Shown here piece by piece: positions 9,655 to 18,726 of a stretch of DNA of 64,000 bases. Below the pieces are notes generated by a model that was not told the origin of the DNA, did not search any database, and saw only the letters and a program-made list of their open reading frames with translations. Position numbers and translations under genes: made by a program. Origin of the DNA: Salipiger sp. CCB-MM3 (GTDB lineage Bacteria > Pseudomonadota > Alphaproteobacteria > Rhodobacterales > Rhodobacteraceae); assembly GCF_001687105.1 (NCBI RefSeq), contig NZ_CP014595.1, forward strand, positions 2,016,501 through 2,080,500. The letters run 5' to 3'. The first letter of the stretch is position 1; every line of letters begins with the position of its first letter.

Positions 9655-10674
9655 ATGTCCGACACCCGCCACACACGGCTTCTGATCATCGGCTCCGGTC
9701 CGGCCGGTTACACCGCAGGCGTCTACGCGGCGCGGGCGATGCTCTCGCCGCTGCTGCTGCAGGGGCTTGAACCCGGCGGCCAGTTGACCACCACCACCGA
9801 GGTTGAGAACTGGCCCGGCGAGACCGAGATTCAAGGCCCCGAACTGATGGTGAAGATGGAAGCGCATGCGCGCGCCATGGGCTGCGAGATCGAGGGCGAC
9901 ATTATCTCGAAGCTCGAACTCGACAAGCGGCCCTTCGTGGCGCATGGCGACAGTGGCACCACCTACACCGCCGACGCGGTGATCCTCGCCACCGGGGCCC
10001 GCGCCAAATGGCTGGGCCTGCCCACCGAGGAAGAGTTCAAGGGCTTCGGCGTTTCGGCCTGTGCCACCTGTGACGGTTTCTTCTACCGCGGGCAGGAGAT
10101 CGTGGTGATCGGCGGCGGCAACACTGCCGTGGAAGAGGCGCTGTTCCTGACCAACTTCGCCTCCAAGGTGACGCTGGTTCACCGTCGCGATACGCTGCGC
10201 GCCGAGAAGATCCTGCAAGAGCGCCTTTTCGCGCACCCCAAGATCGAAACGCTCTGGCACCACCAGCTCGAAGAGGTGGTCGGCGACGACATGCCCAAGG
10301 GCGTGACCGGCGTGAAGGTGAAAGACGTGCGGAACGGCGAGATCACCGAGATCCCGGCGAAGGGCGTCTTTGTCGCCATTGGCCACGCGCCCGCGTCGGA
10401 ACTGGTGAAAGACCAGCTCGAGACCCACATGGGCGGCTATGTGGTGACCAAGCCGGGCACCACCGAAACCTCGATCCCCGGTGTCTTTGCTGCGGGCGAT
10501 CTGACCGACCATAAGTACCGCCAGGCCGTGACCTCGGCGGGCATGGGCTGCATGGCTGCGCTGGAAGCAGAGCGTTGGCTGGCAGAGCAGGGCCTCGAGG
10601 CGGGCAAGGACACCACCGAGCCGCTCGGCCATGGCGCGCCGCAGGGCGAAGCGGCGGCTGCGACCGGCAACTGA
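9655..10674 (+). CDS. trxB: Thioredoxin-disulfide reductase
   Basis: A 339-residue flavoenzyme that passes electrons from NADPH to thioredoxin. It has the FAD fold [11 protein letters not shown] near the N-terminus, the redox pair in ACATCDG (Cys136 and Cys139), the NADPH-binding [11 protein letters not shown] block and the C-terminal [16 protein letters not shown] motif. The ATG at 9655 ([13 protein letters not shown]) fits the family; reading could begin upstream at 9562 but those residues are not conserved in kind. The C-terminal tail of about 20 residues after AEQGLE is longer and low in complexity. A good intrinsic terminator follows. Confidence 0.96.
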   Translation: MSDTRHTRLLIIGSGPAGYTAGVYAARAMLSPLLLQGLEPGGQLTTTTEVENWPGETEIQGPELMVKMEAHARAMGCEIEGDIISKLELDKRPFVAHGDSGTTYTADAVILATGARAKWLGLPTEEEFKGFGVSACATCDGFFYRGQEIVVIGGGNTAVEEALFLTNFASKVTLVHRRDTLRAEKILQERLFAHPKIETLWHHQLEEVVGDDMPKGVTGVKVKDVRNGEITEIPAKGVFVAIGHAPASELVKDQLETHMGGYVVTKPGTTETSIPGVFAAGDLTDHKYRQAVTSAGMGCMAALEAERWLAEQGLEAGKDTTEPLGHGAPQGEAAAATGN

Positions 10675-10722
10675 GCCGAGACAGCGCCGCTGGTGAGCCC
10701 GGCGGCGGCATGAATGACTGAG

Positions 10723-10758
10723 ACCCGAAGCCCTCGGATATAGGGCTTCGGGTTTTTT
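10723..10758 (+). terminator. Intrinsic terminator after trxB
   Basis: Perfect 12-base stem ACCCGAAGCCCT / AGGGCTTCGGGT with a 7-base loop, running into six T residues. Lies 49 bases after the trxB stop. Confidence 0.92.
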
Positions 10759-10865
10759 GTACTTAAGATTTACGATTTCTTAATCATGTGAACGCCTTAT
10801 GGGCGATCCGTGCGGGATGCGATCTCGCAGGGATTGTTTCGCGTAGCCCTGTGTAAGGCGTGCAA

Positions 10866-11390
10866 ATGTTGAGATTGTTTTGTGTTCGGCTCGCTGCTTT
10901 TGCGGCGTTGCTTGTCGGCCCGTCCATCGCTTCGGCGGTCACTGTGGCGCCTGATGGTAGCTCGTCCTACCTCTTCGCGTGGTACGGGACGGGCGACACC
11001 ATTGACCTGATCCTGCCGGGCGGCGGCGACAGTTGGTCGCTGCTGCTTTCCGATCCCAGCGAAGTGACGATCTCGGTGCGCGACAAGCTGTGGCCCAACG
11101 CCAGCTTTGGCCTGACCGGCACCGGAGGTGCGGTGCTGGACTGGACCTATACGTCCGACATCGGCCCGTTTCACGGCGTCTACGAGGCGGATCTGGACCC
11201 GGGAGCGTATGAGTTCAGCCTGACCGTGGACCCGCTCAGCGTCTGGGCGGGGCTGGGCTCTGCGCAGTTCACCGTCTCGGCGCAGATGCCGTCGCCGGTG
11301 CCATTGCCGCCCGCGCTGCCGGTTTTTGCCGGGCTGCTTCTTGGCGGGGGCGTTCTGCTGCGCCGCCGCGGCGCATCTGCAAGGCGCTGA
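10866..11390 (+). CDS. Secreted protein with VPLPA-CTERM-like sorting tail
   Basis: A 174-residue protein with a signal peptide (cleavage likely after SIASA, about residue 24) and a C-terminal tail made of PVPLPPALPVFAG, a short hydrophobic helix and an RRR cluster. This is the form of the VPLPA-CTERM signals that are read by exosortases in roseobacters. The core (about residues 25-150) is probably all beta and not recognised. ATG 10866 has GTAAGG 7 bases ahead; a GTG at 10860 is also possible. No exosortase is in the window. VPLPA-type systems often go with exopolysaccharide production, which this strain has at 30-51 kb. Confidence 0.7.
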   Translation: MLRLFCVRLAAFAALLVGPSIASAVTVAPDGSSSYLFAWYGTGDTIDLILPGGGDSWSLLLSDPSEVTISVRDKLWPNASFGLTGTGGAVLDWTYTSDIGPFHGVYEADLDPGAYEFSLTVDPLSVWAGLGSAQFTVSAQMPSPVPLPPALPVFAGLLLGGGVLLRRRGASARR

Positions 11391-11564
11391 GCGCTGGTCA
11401 GGCAGGCCCGCACTGCGCCTGCCGCAGAGGCAGCTTCGGCTCTGGCGCCGCATTAACGCGCGCCAACTTCAAGCGAGAGTTGAAATTTTTGCGGGCAGGG
11501 CTTTCACTAAGGTCATTGCCCGTACCGGCATCCGTTTGCCATTATTGATACAAGAGATTTTTAC

Positions 11565-13283
11565 ATGACCATGTCCAAAAACCTCGCTCCTATTCCGGAG
11601 CTCTATGTCTCTTACGACAGCGCGCAGAAGATGAAATTCGAGGCGGCGGAGCTTGTCAGCCTCGATCTGAGCCCCCGGCAAATCTGCGACCTCGAACTTC
11701 TGATGAACGGCGGCTTCTACCCGCTCAAGGGGTTTTTGGGGGAGGAGGACTACGATGGTGTGGTCGAGAACATGCGGCTTGCCGATGGGGCGCTCTGGCC
11801 GATGCCGATCACCCTCGATGTGAAGGCGGCGTTCGCCGACAGTATCGAACTGGACCAAGATATCGCGCTGCGCGACCAAGAGGGGGTGATCCTTGCCACC
11901 ATGACCGTCACCGACAAATGGGTGCCGGACAAGGCCAAGGAAGCGCAGATGGTCTTTGGGGCCGACGATGACGCGCATCCGGCGGTGAACTACCTGCACA
12001 ATTCGGCGGGGGAGGTCTATCTTGGCGGGCCGATCACCGGCATCCAGCAGCCCGTGCACTATGATTTCCGCGCCCGGCGCGACACGCCGAACGAGTTGCG
12101 CGCCTATTTCCGCAAGCTCGGCTGGCGCAAGGTGGTGGCGTTTCAGACCCGCAACCCGCTGCACCGCGCGCATCAGGAACTGACCTTCCGTGCTGCGCGC
12201 GAGTCCGAAGCGAACCTTCTGCTGCACCCGGTCGTCGGCATGACGAAGCCCGGCGATGTCGACCATTTTACCCGTGTGCGCTGTTATGAGGCGGTGCTCG
12301 ACAAATACCCCGCTTCCACCACCACCATGTCGTTGCTGCCGCTGGCCATGCGTATGGCGGGCCCGCGCGAGGCGCTTTGGCACGGGCTCATCCGCAAGAA
12401 CCATGGCTGTACGCATTTCATCGTCGGGCGCGATCACGCGGGGCCGGGCAAGAACAGCGCCGGAGAGGACTTCTATGGGCCCTATGAGGCGCAGGACCTG
12501 TTCAAAGAGCATGAGGCGGAGATGGGCATCGAAATGGTGCCGTTCAAACACATGGTCTACGTGCAGGAGCGCGCGCAATACGAGCCTAACGACGAGATCG
12601 CCGACAAGGAGACGGTGACCATCCTCAACATCTCGGGCACCGAACTGCGGCGGCGGTTGTCTGAAGGTCTGGAGATCCCCGATTGGTTCTCCTTCCCCGA
12701 GGTGGTCTCGGAGCTGCGCAAGACCAAGCCGCCACGCTCGAAACAGGGGTTCACGGTGTTTTTCACCGGCTTCTCCGGCTCGGGCAAATCGACCATCGCC
12801 AACGCGCTGATGACCAAGCTGATGGAGATGGGCGGCCGCCCGGTCACGCTGCTTGATGGGGACATCGTGCGCAAGAACCTCAGCTCCGAGTTGGGTTTCT
12901 CGAAAGAGCACCGCGATCTCAACATCCTGCGCATCGGCTATGTCGCCTCGGAGATCACCAAGAACGGCGGCATCGCGATCTGCGCTCCGATCGCCCCCTA
13001 TGCCACCACCCGGCGCAAGGTCCGCGAGGGGATCGAGGAATATGGTGCCTTCGTCGAAGTGCATGTGGCGACCGCGCTCGAAGAATGCGAGCGGCGCGAC
13101 CGCAAGGGGCTCTACAAAATGGCGCGTGAGGGCAAGATCAAGGAATTCACCGGCATCTCCGACCCCTATGACGTGCCCGCGAACCCCGAGTTGCGGGTCG
13201 AGACCGAAGGCACGGATGTCGACAATTGCGCCCATCAGGTCGTGCTGAAACTTGAGGCAATGGGGCTGATCGCCGGGCACTGA
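11565..13283 (+). CDS. Bifunctional sulfate adenylyltransferase / adenylylsulfate kinase
   Basis: A 572-residue fusion. The N-terminal part (about 1-390) is an ATP sulfurylase with RNPLHRAHQEL (about 195-205, the HxxH motif) and GRDHAGPG; the C-terminal part (about 395-572) is an APS kinase with P-loop GFSGSGKST (about 402-410). It turns sulfate into APS and then PAPS, the donor for sulfotransferases and for cysteine synthesis. No cysND, cysH or cysI genes are near; the gene stands alone behind a 174-base gap. The sulfotransferase at 36240 would use its product. ATG at 11565 or 11571 are both possible. Confidence 0.95.
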   Translation: MTMSKNLAPIPELYVSYDSAQKMKFEAAELVSLDLSPRQICDLELLMNGGFYPLKGFLGEEDYDGVVENMRLADGALWPMPITLDVKAAFADSIELDQDIALRDQEGVILATMTVTDKWVPDKAKEAQMVFGADDDAHPAVNYLHNSAGEVYLGGPITGIQQPVHYDFRARRDTPNELRAYFRKLGWRKVVAFQTRNPLHRAHQELTFRAARESEANLLLHPVVGMTKPGDVDHFTRVRCYEAVLDKYPASTTTMSLLPLAMRMAGPREALWHGLIRKNHGCTHFIVGRDHAGPGKNSAGEDFYGPYEAQDLFKEHEAEMGIEMVPFKHMVYVQERAQYEPNDEIADKETVTILNISGTELRRRLSEGLEIPDWFSFPEVVSELRKTKPPRSKQGFTVFFTGFSGSGKSTIANALMTKLMEMGGRPVTLLDGDIVRKNLSSELGFSKEHRDLNILRIGYVASEITKNGGIAICAPIAPYATTRRKVREGIEEYGAFVEVHVATALEECERRDRKGLYKMAREGKIKEFTGISDPYDVPANPELRVETEGTDVDNCAHQVVLKLEAMGLIAGH

Positions 13284-13317
13284 AGCGGGCGTCGCGCCGC
13301 GCAGATGGCCTCAAAAG

Positions 13318-13336
13318 TCGCGGGCGTGCCCCGCGA
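13318..13336. repeat. Hairpin after the sat-cysC fusion gene
   Basis: TCGCGGG - 5 bases - CCCGCGA, a 7-base perfect stem 35 bases past the stop. No T run follows, so it may be a weak or Rho-aided end. Confidence 0.35.
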
Positions 13337-13531
13337 GTGCGGTAACGCTGCGTCTCTCTCGTAGATTTGAGGAGCTCCGCGCCAGCAGGGGTTTGATGCG
13401 GTGTGGCAGGGCGATTATTTCGGATCCAACCACCAGAATCGAAGACCTCGCCCCGGCGCCCCACACAGGCGTTCGGATCAGAAACGTCACCCGGAACCAT
13501 GTCGCCCGGAAGTCTGCCGCCGGAGACCGCC

Positions 13532-14443
13532 ATGAAGACCGCCTCGATCCTGCGCGCGCTGGCGCTGCTGCTGATCTGCCTGCTCCCGGCGCTGCCGGTG
13601 CGGGCGGAGGATGCGTTGCGCTCTGCCTACCGCAGCGGCGTGTCGACCACGCTGAATGCCTCGGTCGGGGCGTTCAACAGCGTGCTGGGCCATGCGACCA
13701 CGGGCTACGGTCAGGTGCGGTTGACCGACAAGGGATTCTTTCTGGCGACGCCTGCCAGCAGCCGCGCCCCGCGCATGTGGTGGGCGTTCGAGGCGCGTGA
13801 GTATCACGGCGATACCAGAGGGCGGAAATTCGACATGCTGCTGGGGTTCGAAAAGCCGCTGGGGGTGCGCACCCGGCTGGGCTTTGCCACCGGCTACGGC
13901 GTGGCAGAACTTGATACCGGGCGGGAGATACGCTCGCGCACGCTCAGCTTCGCGCCCTATCTGCAGACCAAGCTGAATGACAATCTGGGGTTCAAGGCAT
14001 GGGCGGCGCTGGCTCGGCCCGACTACCGGCTCGGCAGCACGCCGCGGGCGGCGTGGCGGACGGCGGCGGGGCTGGATGCCAACGGGGCCTACAAGCTGCG
14101 CAAGCTCGATCTGTCGGGCACTGCGGGGCTGTCACTGTCGCGGCAGGCCAGCAGCGGGGTCGGAGATGTCTCGGGCTGGCAGATCGGCAAGCTCACCGCG
14201 ACATTGCGCACCCGCGCGACGCTCCGGCTGGAGCGGAACTTCCGCCCCTATTTCGAACTGGGCTACAGCTATGGCGCGTGGGTGGATGACGGCAGTTCCG
14301 GCGACTACGAGACGCCCAGCCTGAAAACGGGTCTCAGCTGGACCCACAAGAAGCGCAGCTTCACGCTCAACCTCAATGGCACGCAGGTGTTCGATCCGGT
14401 GCAGCCGCTGGTGCTGAGCACCAATTACAGCATCCGTTTCTGA
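13532..14443 (+). CDS. Putative outer-membrane beta-barrel protein
   Basis: A 303-residue protein with a clean signal peptide (MKTASILRALALLLICLLPA and cleavage after VRA, about residue 25). The mature part alternates polar and hydrophobic/aromatic residues in many short stretches and ends NYSIRF, with a terminal Phe as in barrel proteins inserted by BamA. The second half (FRPYFELGYSYGAWVDDGSS and following) looks like an autotransporter-type barrel but no passenger is present. ATG 13532 has GGAGA upstream. I do not recognise the family beyond this; function unknown. Confidence 0.6.
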   Translation: MKTASILRALALLLICLLPALPVRAEDALRSAYRSGVSTTLNASVGAFNSVLGHATTGYGQVRLTDKGFFLATPASSRAPRMWWAFEAREYHGDTRGRKFDMLLGFEKPLGVRTRLGFATGYGVAELDTGREIRSRTLSFAPYLQTKLNDNLGFKAWAALARPDYRLGSTPRAAWRTAAGLDANGAYKLRKLDLSGTAGLSLSRQASSGVGDVSGWQIGKLTATLRTRATLRLERNFRPYFELGYSYGAWVDDGSSGDYETPSLKTGLSWTHKKRSFTLNLNGTQVFDPVQPLVLSTNYSIRF

Positions 14444-14453
14444 GGGTCGTGGC

Positions 14454-15347
14454 CTAAAGGTGTATCTCGCCCGAGATGAGCACATGCGCCTGTCCGGCCA
14501 CGCGCACGCCGGTGATGGCGTCGGGCGGGCCAAGCACCTCGACCTGCGCCTGACCGGGCCGCCCCATGCCATGGCCCTGCTCGGCGATAAAGCGCGGCGC
14601 GTCGATGAGCCCCTTGGACCAGAGGTAGCACGCCATGGCGCCGGTGGCCGAGCCGGTGAACGGGTCTTCGGGCGGGCTTGGCGGAGCGAGCAGCAGGCGC
14701 GAGAAGGTATCGCCCGCCTCGGTGGCGCCCTCCAAGGTGACAAGGAAGGGCTCGGCAAGGTCCATGCGCCCGCCGGTGGCCTGCGCCAGCCTTGCAAGCG
14801 CCTCCGTGTCGAGGCGCGCCCGCTCCAGCGCGTCGCGGTCCTTCAGCACGGTGATGCAGAAGGGCAGCCCGGTGGAGACCACCTGCGGCTGCCCGAGGAT
14901 ATCCGACGGGGACAGCGAGACCGCGTCGGCCACCAGCGCCTTGTCGGGGCTGGCCCCGAAGGTGGGCGCGATCTGGGTCATCACGATGCGGGGAGGGGAG
15001 ACCAAGCGGTCGATCTCGATCGGGATCACCCCGGCAAGCGTCTCCAGCGTCAGACGATCGCCGCTCACCAGCCCACGATGCAGCAGCGCGGCGACGGTGG
15101 CCACGGTGGGATGTCCGGCGAAGGGAATCTCGCCGCTGGCGAGGAAGTAGCGCACCCGCACATCGGCCACATCCGAGGGGCCGGTGAAGGTGCATTCGAC
15201 CAGCGAGGTCTCGCGCACCACGCGCTTGCAGGTCTCGTCGTCCAGCGCCGCGCCACCATGCAGCACCGCGCAGCCGTTACCGCCGAACGGGCGATCGGTG
15301 AAGGCGTCGACCCAGTCCAGCGGCAGCGTGCTCAAGGGCTCATCCAA
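14454..15347 (-). CDS. PhzF-family isomerase/epimerase
   Basis: A 297-residue member of the PhzF/YddE fold, built as two similar halves. The N-terminal half shows FTDRPFGGNGCAV and the catalytic Glu in SLVECTF, and the second half shows DPFTGSATGAMACYL. PhzF itself makes the phenazine precursor, but most homologues outside phenazine clusters have unknown substrates and there are no phenazine genes here. Convergent with the barrel-protein gene, 10 bases apart. Upstream lies DUF1150 in the same direction, but the 14-base gap does not prove a shared role. Confidence 0.9.
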   Translation of the reverse strand: MDEPLSTLPLDWVDAFTDRPFGGNGCAVLHGGAALDDETCKRVVRETSLVECTFTGPSDVADVRVRYFLASGEIPFAGHPTVATVAALLHRGLVSGDRLTLETLAGVIPIEIDRLVSPPRIVMTQIAPTFGASPDKALVADAVSLSPSDILGQPQVVSTGLPFCITVLKDRDALERARLDTEALARLAQATGGRMDLAEPFLVTLEGATEAGDTFSRLLLAPPSPPEDPFTGSATGAMACYLWSKGLIDAPRFIAEQGHGMGRPGQAQVEVLGPPDAITGVRVAGQAHVLISGEIHL

Positions 15348-15361
15348 GCTGAGTGGCCAAT

Positions 15362-15589
15362 TTAATGGACGGTGACGGGGGCGAGGTCATTCTGCCGGGC
15401 CAGCGCGAAGGCCATGCCGCGGTCACGGACCAGTGCCAGCCGCTCGCCATCGGCGCGGTGCACCGCATAGAGGCGGGTGGTGTCACCGACCTGTTCCTGC
15501 ACGTCCTCGGGCAGTTCGCTCACCTCGACGGAGCGGACATAGACGATGCGCTCGGCGTCAAATTCGGGGAAGTCGTACTTCGTGTTCAT
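15362..15589 (-). CDS. DUF1150 family small protein
   Basis: A 75-residue acidic protein (MNTKYDFPEFDAERIVYVRS...). DUF1150 proteins are short alphaproteobacterial proteins of unknown role, often encoded just after an hsp20 gene, as here (3-base gap). Probably co-transcribed with hsp20 from the sigma-32-like promoter at 16069-16097 and so heat-induced. No catalytic motif is seen. Confidence 0.85.
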   Translation of the reverse strand: MNTKYDFPEFDAERIVYVRSVEVSELPEDVQEQVGDTTRLYAVHRADGERLALVRDRGMAFALARQNDLAPVTVH

Positions 15590-15592
15590 GGC

Positions 15593-16003
15593 TCAACCCT
15601 TTCTGATATTGATGGTCTGCACCACCGTCTCTGGACGGGACATGGTCAGGTCTACGTGCAGCAGACCGTTCTCCATGACCGCCTCGCCCACCTCGACACC
15701 ATCGGCCAGCACGAAGCTGCGCTGGAACTGCCGCGCCGCGATGCCGCGGTGCAGGAAGATCCGGTCGGACCCGTCGTCGCGCTGCCGTCCGCGGATCACC
15801 AACTGGCGGTCCTCGACGGTGATGGCGAGATCGGCCTCTGAAAACCCGGCCACGGCCAGCGTGATCCGGTAGGAGTGATCCGACGTCTGTTCGATGTTGA
15901 AAGGGGGGTAACCTTCGCTCGACTTGGCTGTGCGCTCGAGCAGGCGCTCGAGTTGCTCGAAGCCGAGCATATGCGGATAGGAACCCAGGGTCAGTTTGCT
16001 CAT
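15593..16003 (-). CDS. Small heat shock protein, Hsp20 family
   Basis: A 136-residue holdase with an alpha-crystallin domain (about residues 35-125): YPPFNIEQTSDHSYRITLAV at its start, the DRQLVIRGR strand and the final VDLTMSRPE segment. It would bind unfolding proteins during heat stress. The ATG at 16003 has AAGGA at 7 bases and the family N-terminus MSKLTLGSYPHMLGFEQLE; longer readings upstream are not like the family. The leader is short, and SD bases AAG lie in the loop of a small TGTC/GACA stem, a possible weak thermosensor. First gene of a pair with DUF1150. Confidence 0.93.
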   Translation of the reverse strand: MSKLTLGSYPHMLGFEQLERLLERTAKSSEGYPPFNIEQTSDHSYRITLAVAGFSEADLAITVEDRQLVIRGRQRDDGSDRIFLHRGIAARQFQRSFVLADGVEVGEAVMENGLLHVDLTMSRPETVVQTINIRKG

Positions 16004-16068
16004 GACATGTCCTTGACAGGGAAGCGACCGTCCGCCGGGCCCCGTGAGCGGCAACCCGACACCATGGA

Positions 16069-16097
16069 ATATGGGAAGCCGCGCCGGGCAGCGCAAG
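16069..16097 (-). promoter_or_regulatory. Sigma-32 (RpoH)-like promoter of hsp20
   Basis: On the minus strand CTTGCG - 16 bases - CCCATAT, close to the RpoH consensus (CTTGAA and CCCATNT), about 66 bases ahead of the hsp20 start. Position and gene content agree; not tested. Confidence 0.6.
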
Positions 16098-16173
16098 ACC
16101 CTTGCAAGGGCTTTGCGGGCGCGGCAAGTCTTGGTATCGTAATGCTTCCCGTGAGTTCCAAGGATGGACAGCC

Positions 16174-16398
16174 ATGAACGCGCCGCAAGACATCTCGATG
16201 AAGACCGAAGAGGTGCTGCGGGTGGAGCTTGAAGTCTTCCGCCACGAGCACCGCGACCTCGACGAGGCGATCCGCGCCCTGCAGGAGCGCGGCACAGCCG
16301 ACCAGCTGACGCTGCAGCGGCTGAAGAAGAAGAAGCTCTTCCTCAAGGACAAGATCGCGATGATCGAGGACCGGCTGACGCCCGATATCATCGCCTGA
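16174..16398 (+). CDS. YdcH/DUF465 family small protein
   Basis: A 74-residue, almost all-helical protein (EVLRVELEVFRHEHRDLDEAI followed by a KKKKLFLKDKI segment) of the DUF465 family, whose members are small predicted coiled-coil proteins with no firm function. ATG 16174 is preceded by AAGGA. It is divergent from hsp20, so the promoters of the two share a 170-base region. Confidence 0.85.
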   Translation: MNAPQDISMKTEEVLRVELEVFRHEHRDLDEAIRALQERGTADQLTLQRLKKKKLFLKDKIAMIEDRLTPDIIA

Positions 16399-16438
16399 GG
16401 CCTCTGGCCGAGGCAGATGGGCGGCGAGGCAGGATGGG

Positions 16439-16502
16439 GGCGCTGCCCCCGCCGCGCTGCGCGCTGCTCCCCCGGGATATTTTCGCCAAGAGGAAGGACT
16501 TG
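16439..16502. repeat. REP-like intergenic repeat element, single copy
   Basis: GGGGGCGCTGCCCCC hairpin, then a GC-rich part, then CCCCCGGGATATTTTCGCCAAG and GAGGAAG (16439-16502). It matches in layout the inverted pair at 22130-22282 (G-rich hairpin, GCGC part, TATTT-GAAAGAGAAG end). Such elements are scattered between genes in Rhodobacterales; here the element lies between the ydcH-like gene and proC. Confidence 0.55.
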
Positions 16503-16573
16503 CCGGGAGGCGGGCCGTTGCACCCTTTTCGGGGCGCGCGTATCACTTGCGCGAACGTCGACAGGAGGATCGG

Positions 16574-17389
16574 ATGACGGACGGTGAACTGGCGCAGCGC
16601 GGGCTCGTGCTGCTGGGCTGTGGCAAGATGGGATCGGCCATGCTGGAGGGCTGGCTGAAGCGCGGTCTGCCGGCGGGCTCGGTCTGGGTCAACGATCCGC
16701 GCCCCTCGGACTGGCTGCAGGCGCAGGGCGTGCATATCAACGAAGACCTGCCCGAAAGCCCGGCGATTGTGCTGGTGGCGGTCAAGCCGCAGATGATGGC
16801 CGATGCGCTGCCGGTACTGGCCAAGCTGGGCAACGGCTCGACGGTGTTCCTGTCGGTCGCCGCGGGCGTCACCATTGCCACCTACGAGACGATGCTGGGC
16901 GAGAAGACGCCGGTGATCCGCGCCATGCCTAACACGCCCGCTGCGGTGGGGCAGGGCATCACCGCGCTCGCCGGCAACACCAACGCCAGCGAGGCGAATA
17001 TGGCCATGGCCGAAGAGCTGCTTTCGGCGGTGGGTGAGGTCGTGCGTCTCGAAGGCGAGGGCCAGATGGACGCGGTGACCGGCGTCAGCGGCTCGGGCCC
17101 GGCCTATGTGTTCCACATGATCGAATGCCTTGCGAAGGCGGGGGAGGCCGAGGGGCTGGCGCCCGAGCTGGCCATGCAGCTGGCCAAGGCCACGGTGGCG
17201 GGTGCCGGTGCGCTGGCGATGCAGGCCGACGACGATCCGGCACAGCTGCGCAAGAACGTCACCTCGCCCAATGGCACCACGCAGGCCGGGCTCGAGGTGC
17301 TGATGGACGAGCAGAAGGGCCTTCCGCCGCTGATCCGCGCCACGGTCGGCGCAGCGGTGCGCCGCTCGGAAGAACTGGCCAATGGCTGA
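16574..17389 (+). CDS. proC: Pyrroline-5-carboxylate reductase
   Basis: A 271-residue enzyme that makes L-proline from pyrroline-5-carboxylate with NAD(P)H. The dinucleotide fold [15 protein letters not shown] is at residues 12-26; [13 protein letters not shown] and the C-terminal [11 protein letters not shown] and [12 protein letters not shown] motifs are intact. ATG 16574 has AGGAGG upstream. Its stop overlaps csaA by 8 bases, and csaA overlaps the dehydrogenase gene by 4, so the three form one operon. Confidence 0.95.
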   Translation: MTDGELAQRGLVLLGCGKMGSAMLEGWLKRGLPAGSVWVNDPRPSDWLQAQGVHINEDLPESPAIVLVAVKPQMMADALPVLAKLGNGSTVFLSVAAGVTIATYETMLGEKTPVIRAMPNTPAAVGQGITALAGNTNASEANMAMAEELLSAVGEVVRLEGEGQMDAVTGVSGSGPAYVFHMIECLAKAGEAEGLAPELAMQLAKATVAGAGALAMQADDDPAQLRKNVTSPNGTTQAGLEVLMDEQKGLPPLIRATVGAAVRRSEELANG

Positions 17390-17720
17390 GATCAGTTACG
17401 ACGACTTTCTCAAGGTCGACATCCGCGCGGGCAAAGTTGTCCGCGCGGAACCCTTCCCCGAGGCGCGCAAGCCTGCGATCAAGCTCTGGATCGATTTCGG
17501 CCCGGAGATCGGCGAGAAGAAAAGCTCGGCGCAGATCACCGTGCATTACGCGCCCGAGGACCTGCTGGGCAAAGAGGTGATGGCGGTGGTGAATTTCCCG
17601 CCACGTCAGATCGGCCCCTTCATGTCGGAAGTTCTCGTTCTAGGTTTCTCCGACGAGGCGGGCGCGGTGGTGCTTGCCACCCCTGACAAGAGTGTACCGC
17701 TGGGAGGACGCCTGCATTGA
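17382..17720 (+). CDS. csaA: CsaA-type tRNA-binding protein
   Basis: A 112-residue single OB-fold protein: [26 protein letters not shown] is the typical N-terminal strand pair of the tRNA-binding domain also found in MetRS and PheRS, and the C-terminal VPLGGRLH closes it. CsaA in Bacillus has chaperone-like effects tied to secretion, but its role in alphaproteobacteria is unclear. Start overlaps the proC stop. Confidence 0.9.
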   Translation: MAEISYDDFLKVDIRAGKVVRAEPFPEARKPAIKLWIDFGPEIGEKKSSAQITVHYAPEDLLGKEVMAVVNFPPRQIGPFMSEVLVLGFSDEAGAVVLATPDKSVPLGGRLH

Positions 17721-18670
17721 CCAAGATCCTGATCGCCCGAAACCTGCCCGACAGCGTTGTTGCCGAGGCCCGCGACAGCTTTGACGTGACCTACCGCGAC
17801 CGGCCCGATCCGATGAGCCGTGACGAGTTGCTGGCCTCGCTGGCGGACTACGACGGCGTGCTGATGACGCTCGGCGACCAGTATAACGCCGAAGTCTTCG
17901 CCGCCGCCGGTGTGCCGCGCGCAAAGATCCTCGCCAACTTCGGCGTGGGCTTCAATCACATCGACGTGGAGGTGGCGCGCAACGCCGGGGTCACGGTGAC
18001 CAACACTCCGGGCGCGGTGACCGACGCCACCGCCGATATCGCCATGACGCTGATGCTTATGTCCTGCCGCCGCGCCGCCGAGGGCGAACGCATGGTGCGC
18101 ATGGGCAGCTGGCAGGGCTGGCACCCGGTGCAGATGCTGGGGCTGCATATGACCGGCAAGACCGTCGGCATCCTCGGCATGGGGCGCATCGGTCAGGCCA
18201 TCGCGCGGCGCTGCCATTTCGGCTTCGGCATGCCGGTGGCCTATATGAGCCGGTCCGAGAAGAGCCTCGCCCATCCGGCGACGCGCTACGAGACGCCCGA
18301 GGAGCTGGCGGCCAATGTCGACATCCTCGTCACCGCTCTGCCGGGCGGCGCGGCGACGCGGCACACGGTGAATGCCGACGTTCTGGCGGCGATGAAGCCG
18401 CATGCGCATTTCATCAACATCTCGCGCGGCGACGTGGTCGATGAGGCGGCGCTGATCGCGGCGCTGGAGGCAGGCCAGATCGGCGGCGCGGGGCTCGACG
18501 TCTACGAGCATGAACCGCAGGTGCCCGAGGCGCTGCGCCTGCTCGACAACACGGTGCTGCTGCCGCATCTGGGCACGGCGGCGCTGGAAGTGCGCGAGGA
18601 GATGGGCCGTATGGCGGTGGCCAACCTGCGTGCTTTCTTCGCGGGCGAAGCGGTGCCGAACCCGGTCTGA
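17717..18670 (+). CDS. D-2-hydroxyacid dehydrogenase (glyoxylate/hydroxypyruvate reductase type)
   Basis: A 317-residue NAD(P)-dependent oxidoreductase. The NAD fold motif [15 protein letters not shown] is near residues 150-165, the catalytic Arg lies in ISRGDVVDE, the Glu in GLDVYEHEP and the His in LPHLGTAA. The last is the GTAA form; many reductases of this group act on glyoxylate or hydroxypyruvate. Exact substrate not known. Last gene of the proC operon by overlap with csaA. A hairpin at 18703-18721 follows. Confidence 0.9.
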   Translation: MTKILIARNLPDSVVAEARDSFDVTYRDRPDPMSRDELLASLADYDGVLMTLGDQYNAEVFAAAGVPRAKILANFGVGFNHIDVEVARNAGVTVTNTPGAVTDATADIAMTLMLMSCRRAAEGERMVRMGSWQGWHPVQMLGLHMTGKTVGILGMGRIGQAIARRCHFGFGMPVAYMSRSEKSLAHPATRYETPEELAANVDILVTALPGGAATRHTVNADVLAAMKPHAHFINISRGDVVDEAALIAALEAGQIGGAGLDVYEHEPQVPEALRLLDNTVLLPHLGTAALEVREEMGRMAVANLRAFFAGEAVPNPV

Positions 18671-18702
18671 GCCAGTCTTCAGCTCTCCGTCTTCAGCTCT
18701 CT

Positions 18703-18721
18703 GCGGGCGCGCGGCGCCCGC
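18703..18721. terminator. Hairpin between convergent dehydrogenase and tdk genes
   Basis: GCGGGCGC - 3 bases - GCGCCCGC, a perfect 8-base stem between two genes that face each other. No T run on either side; terminator role likely but not sure. A direct repeat TCTTCAGCTCTC (18676 and 18690 area) precedes it. Confidence 0.4.
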
Positions 18722-18726
18722 GGAAC

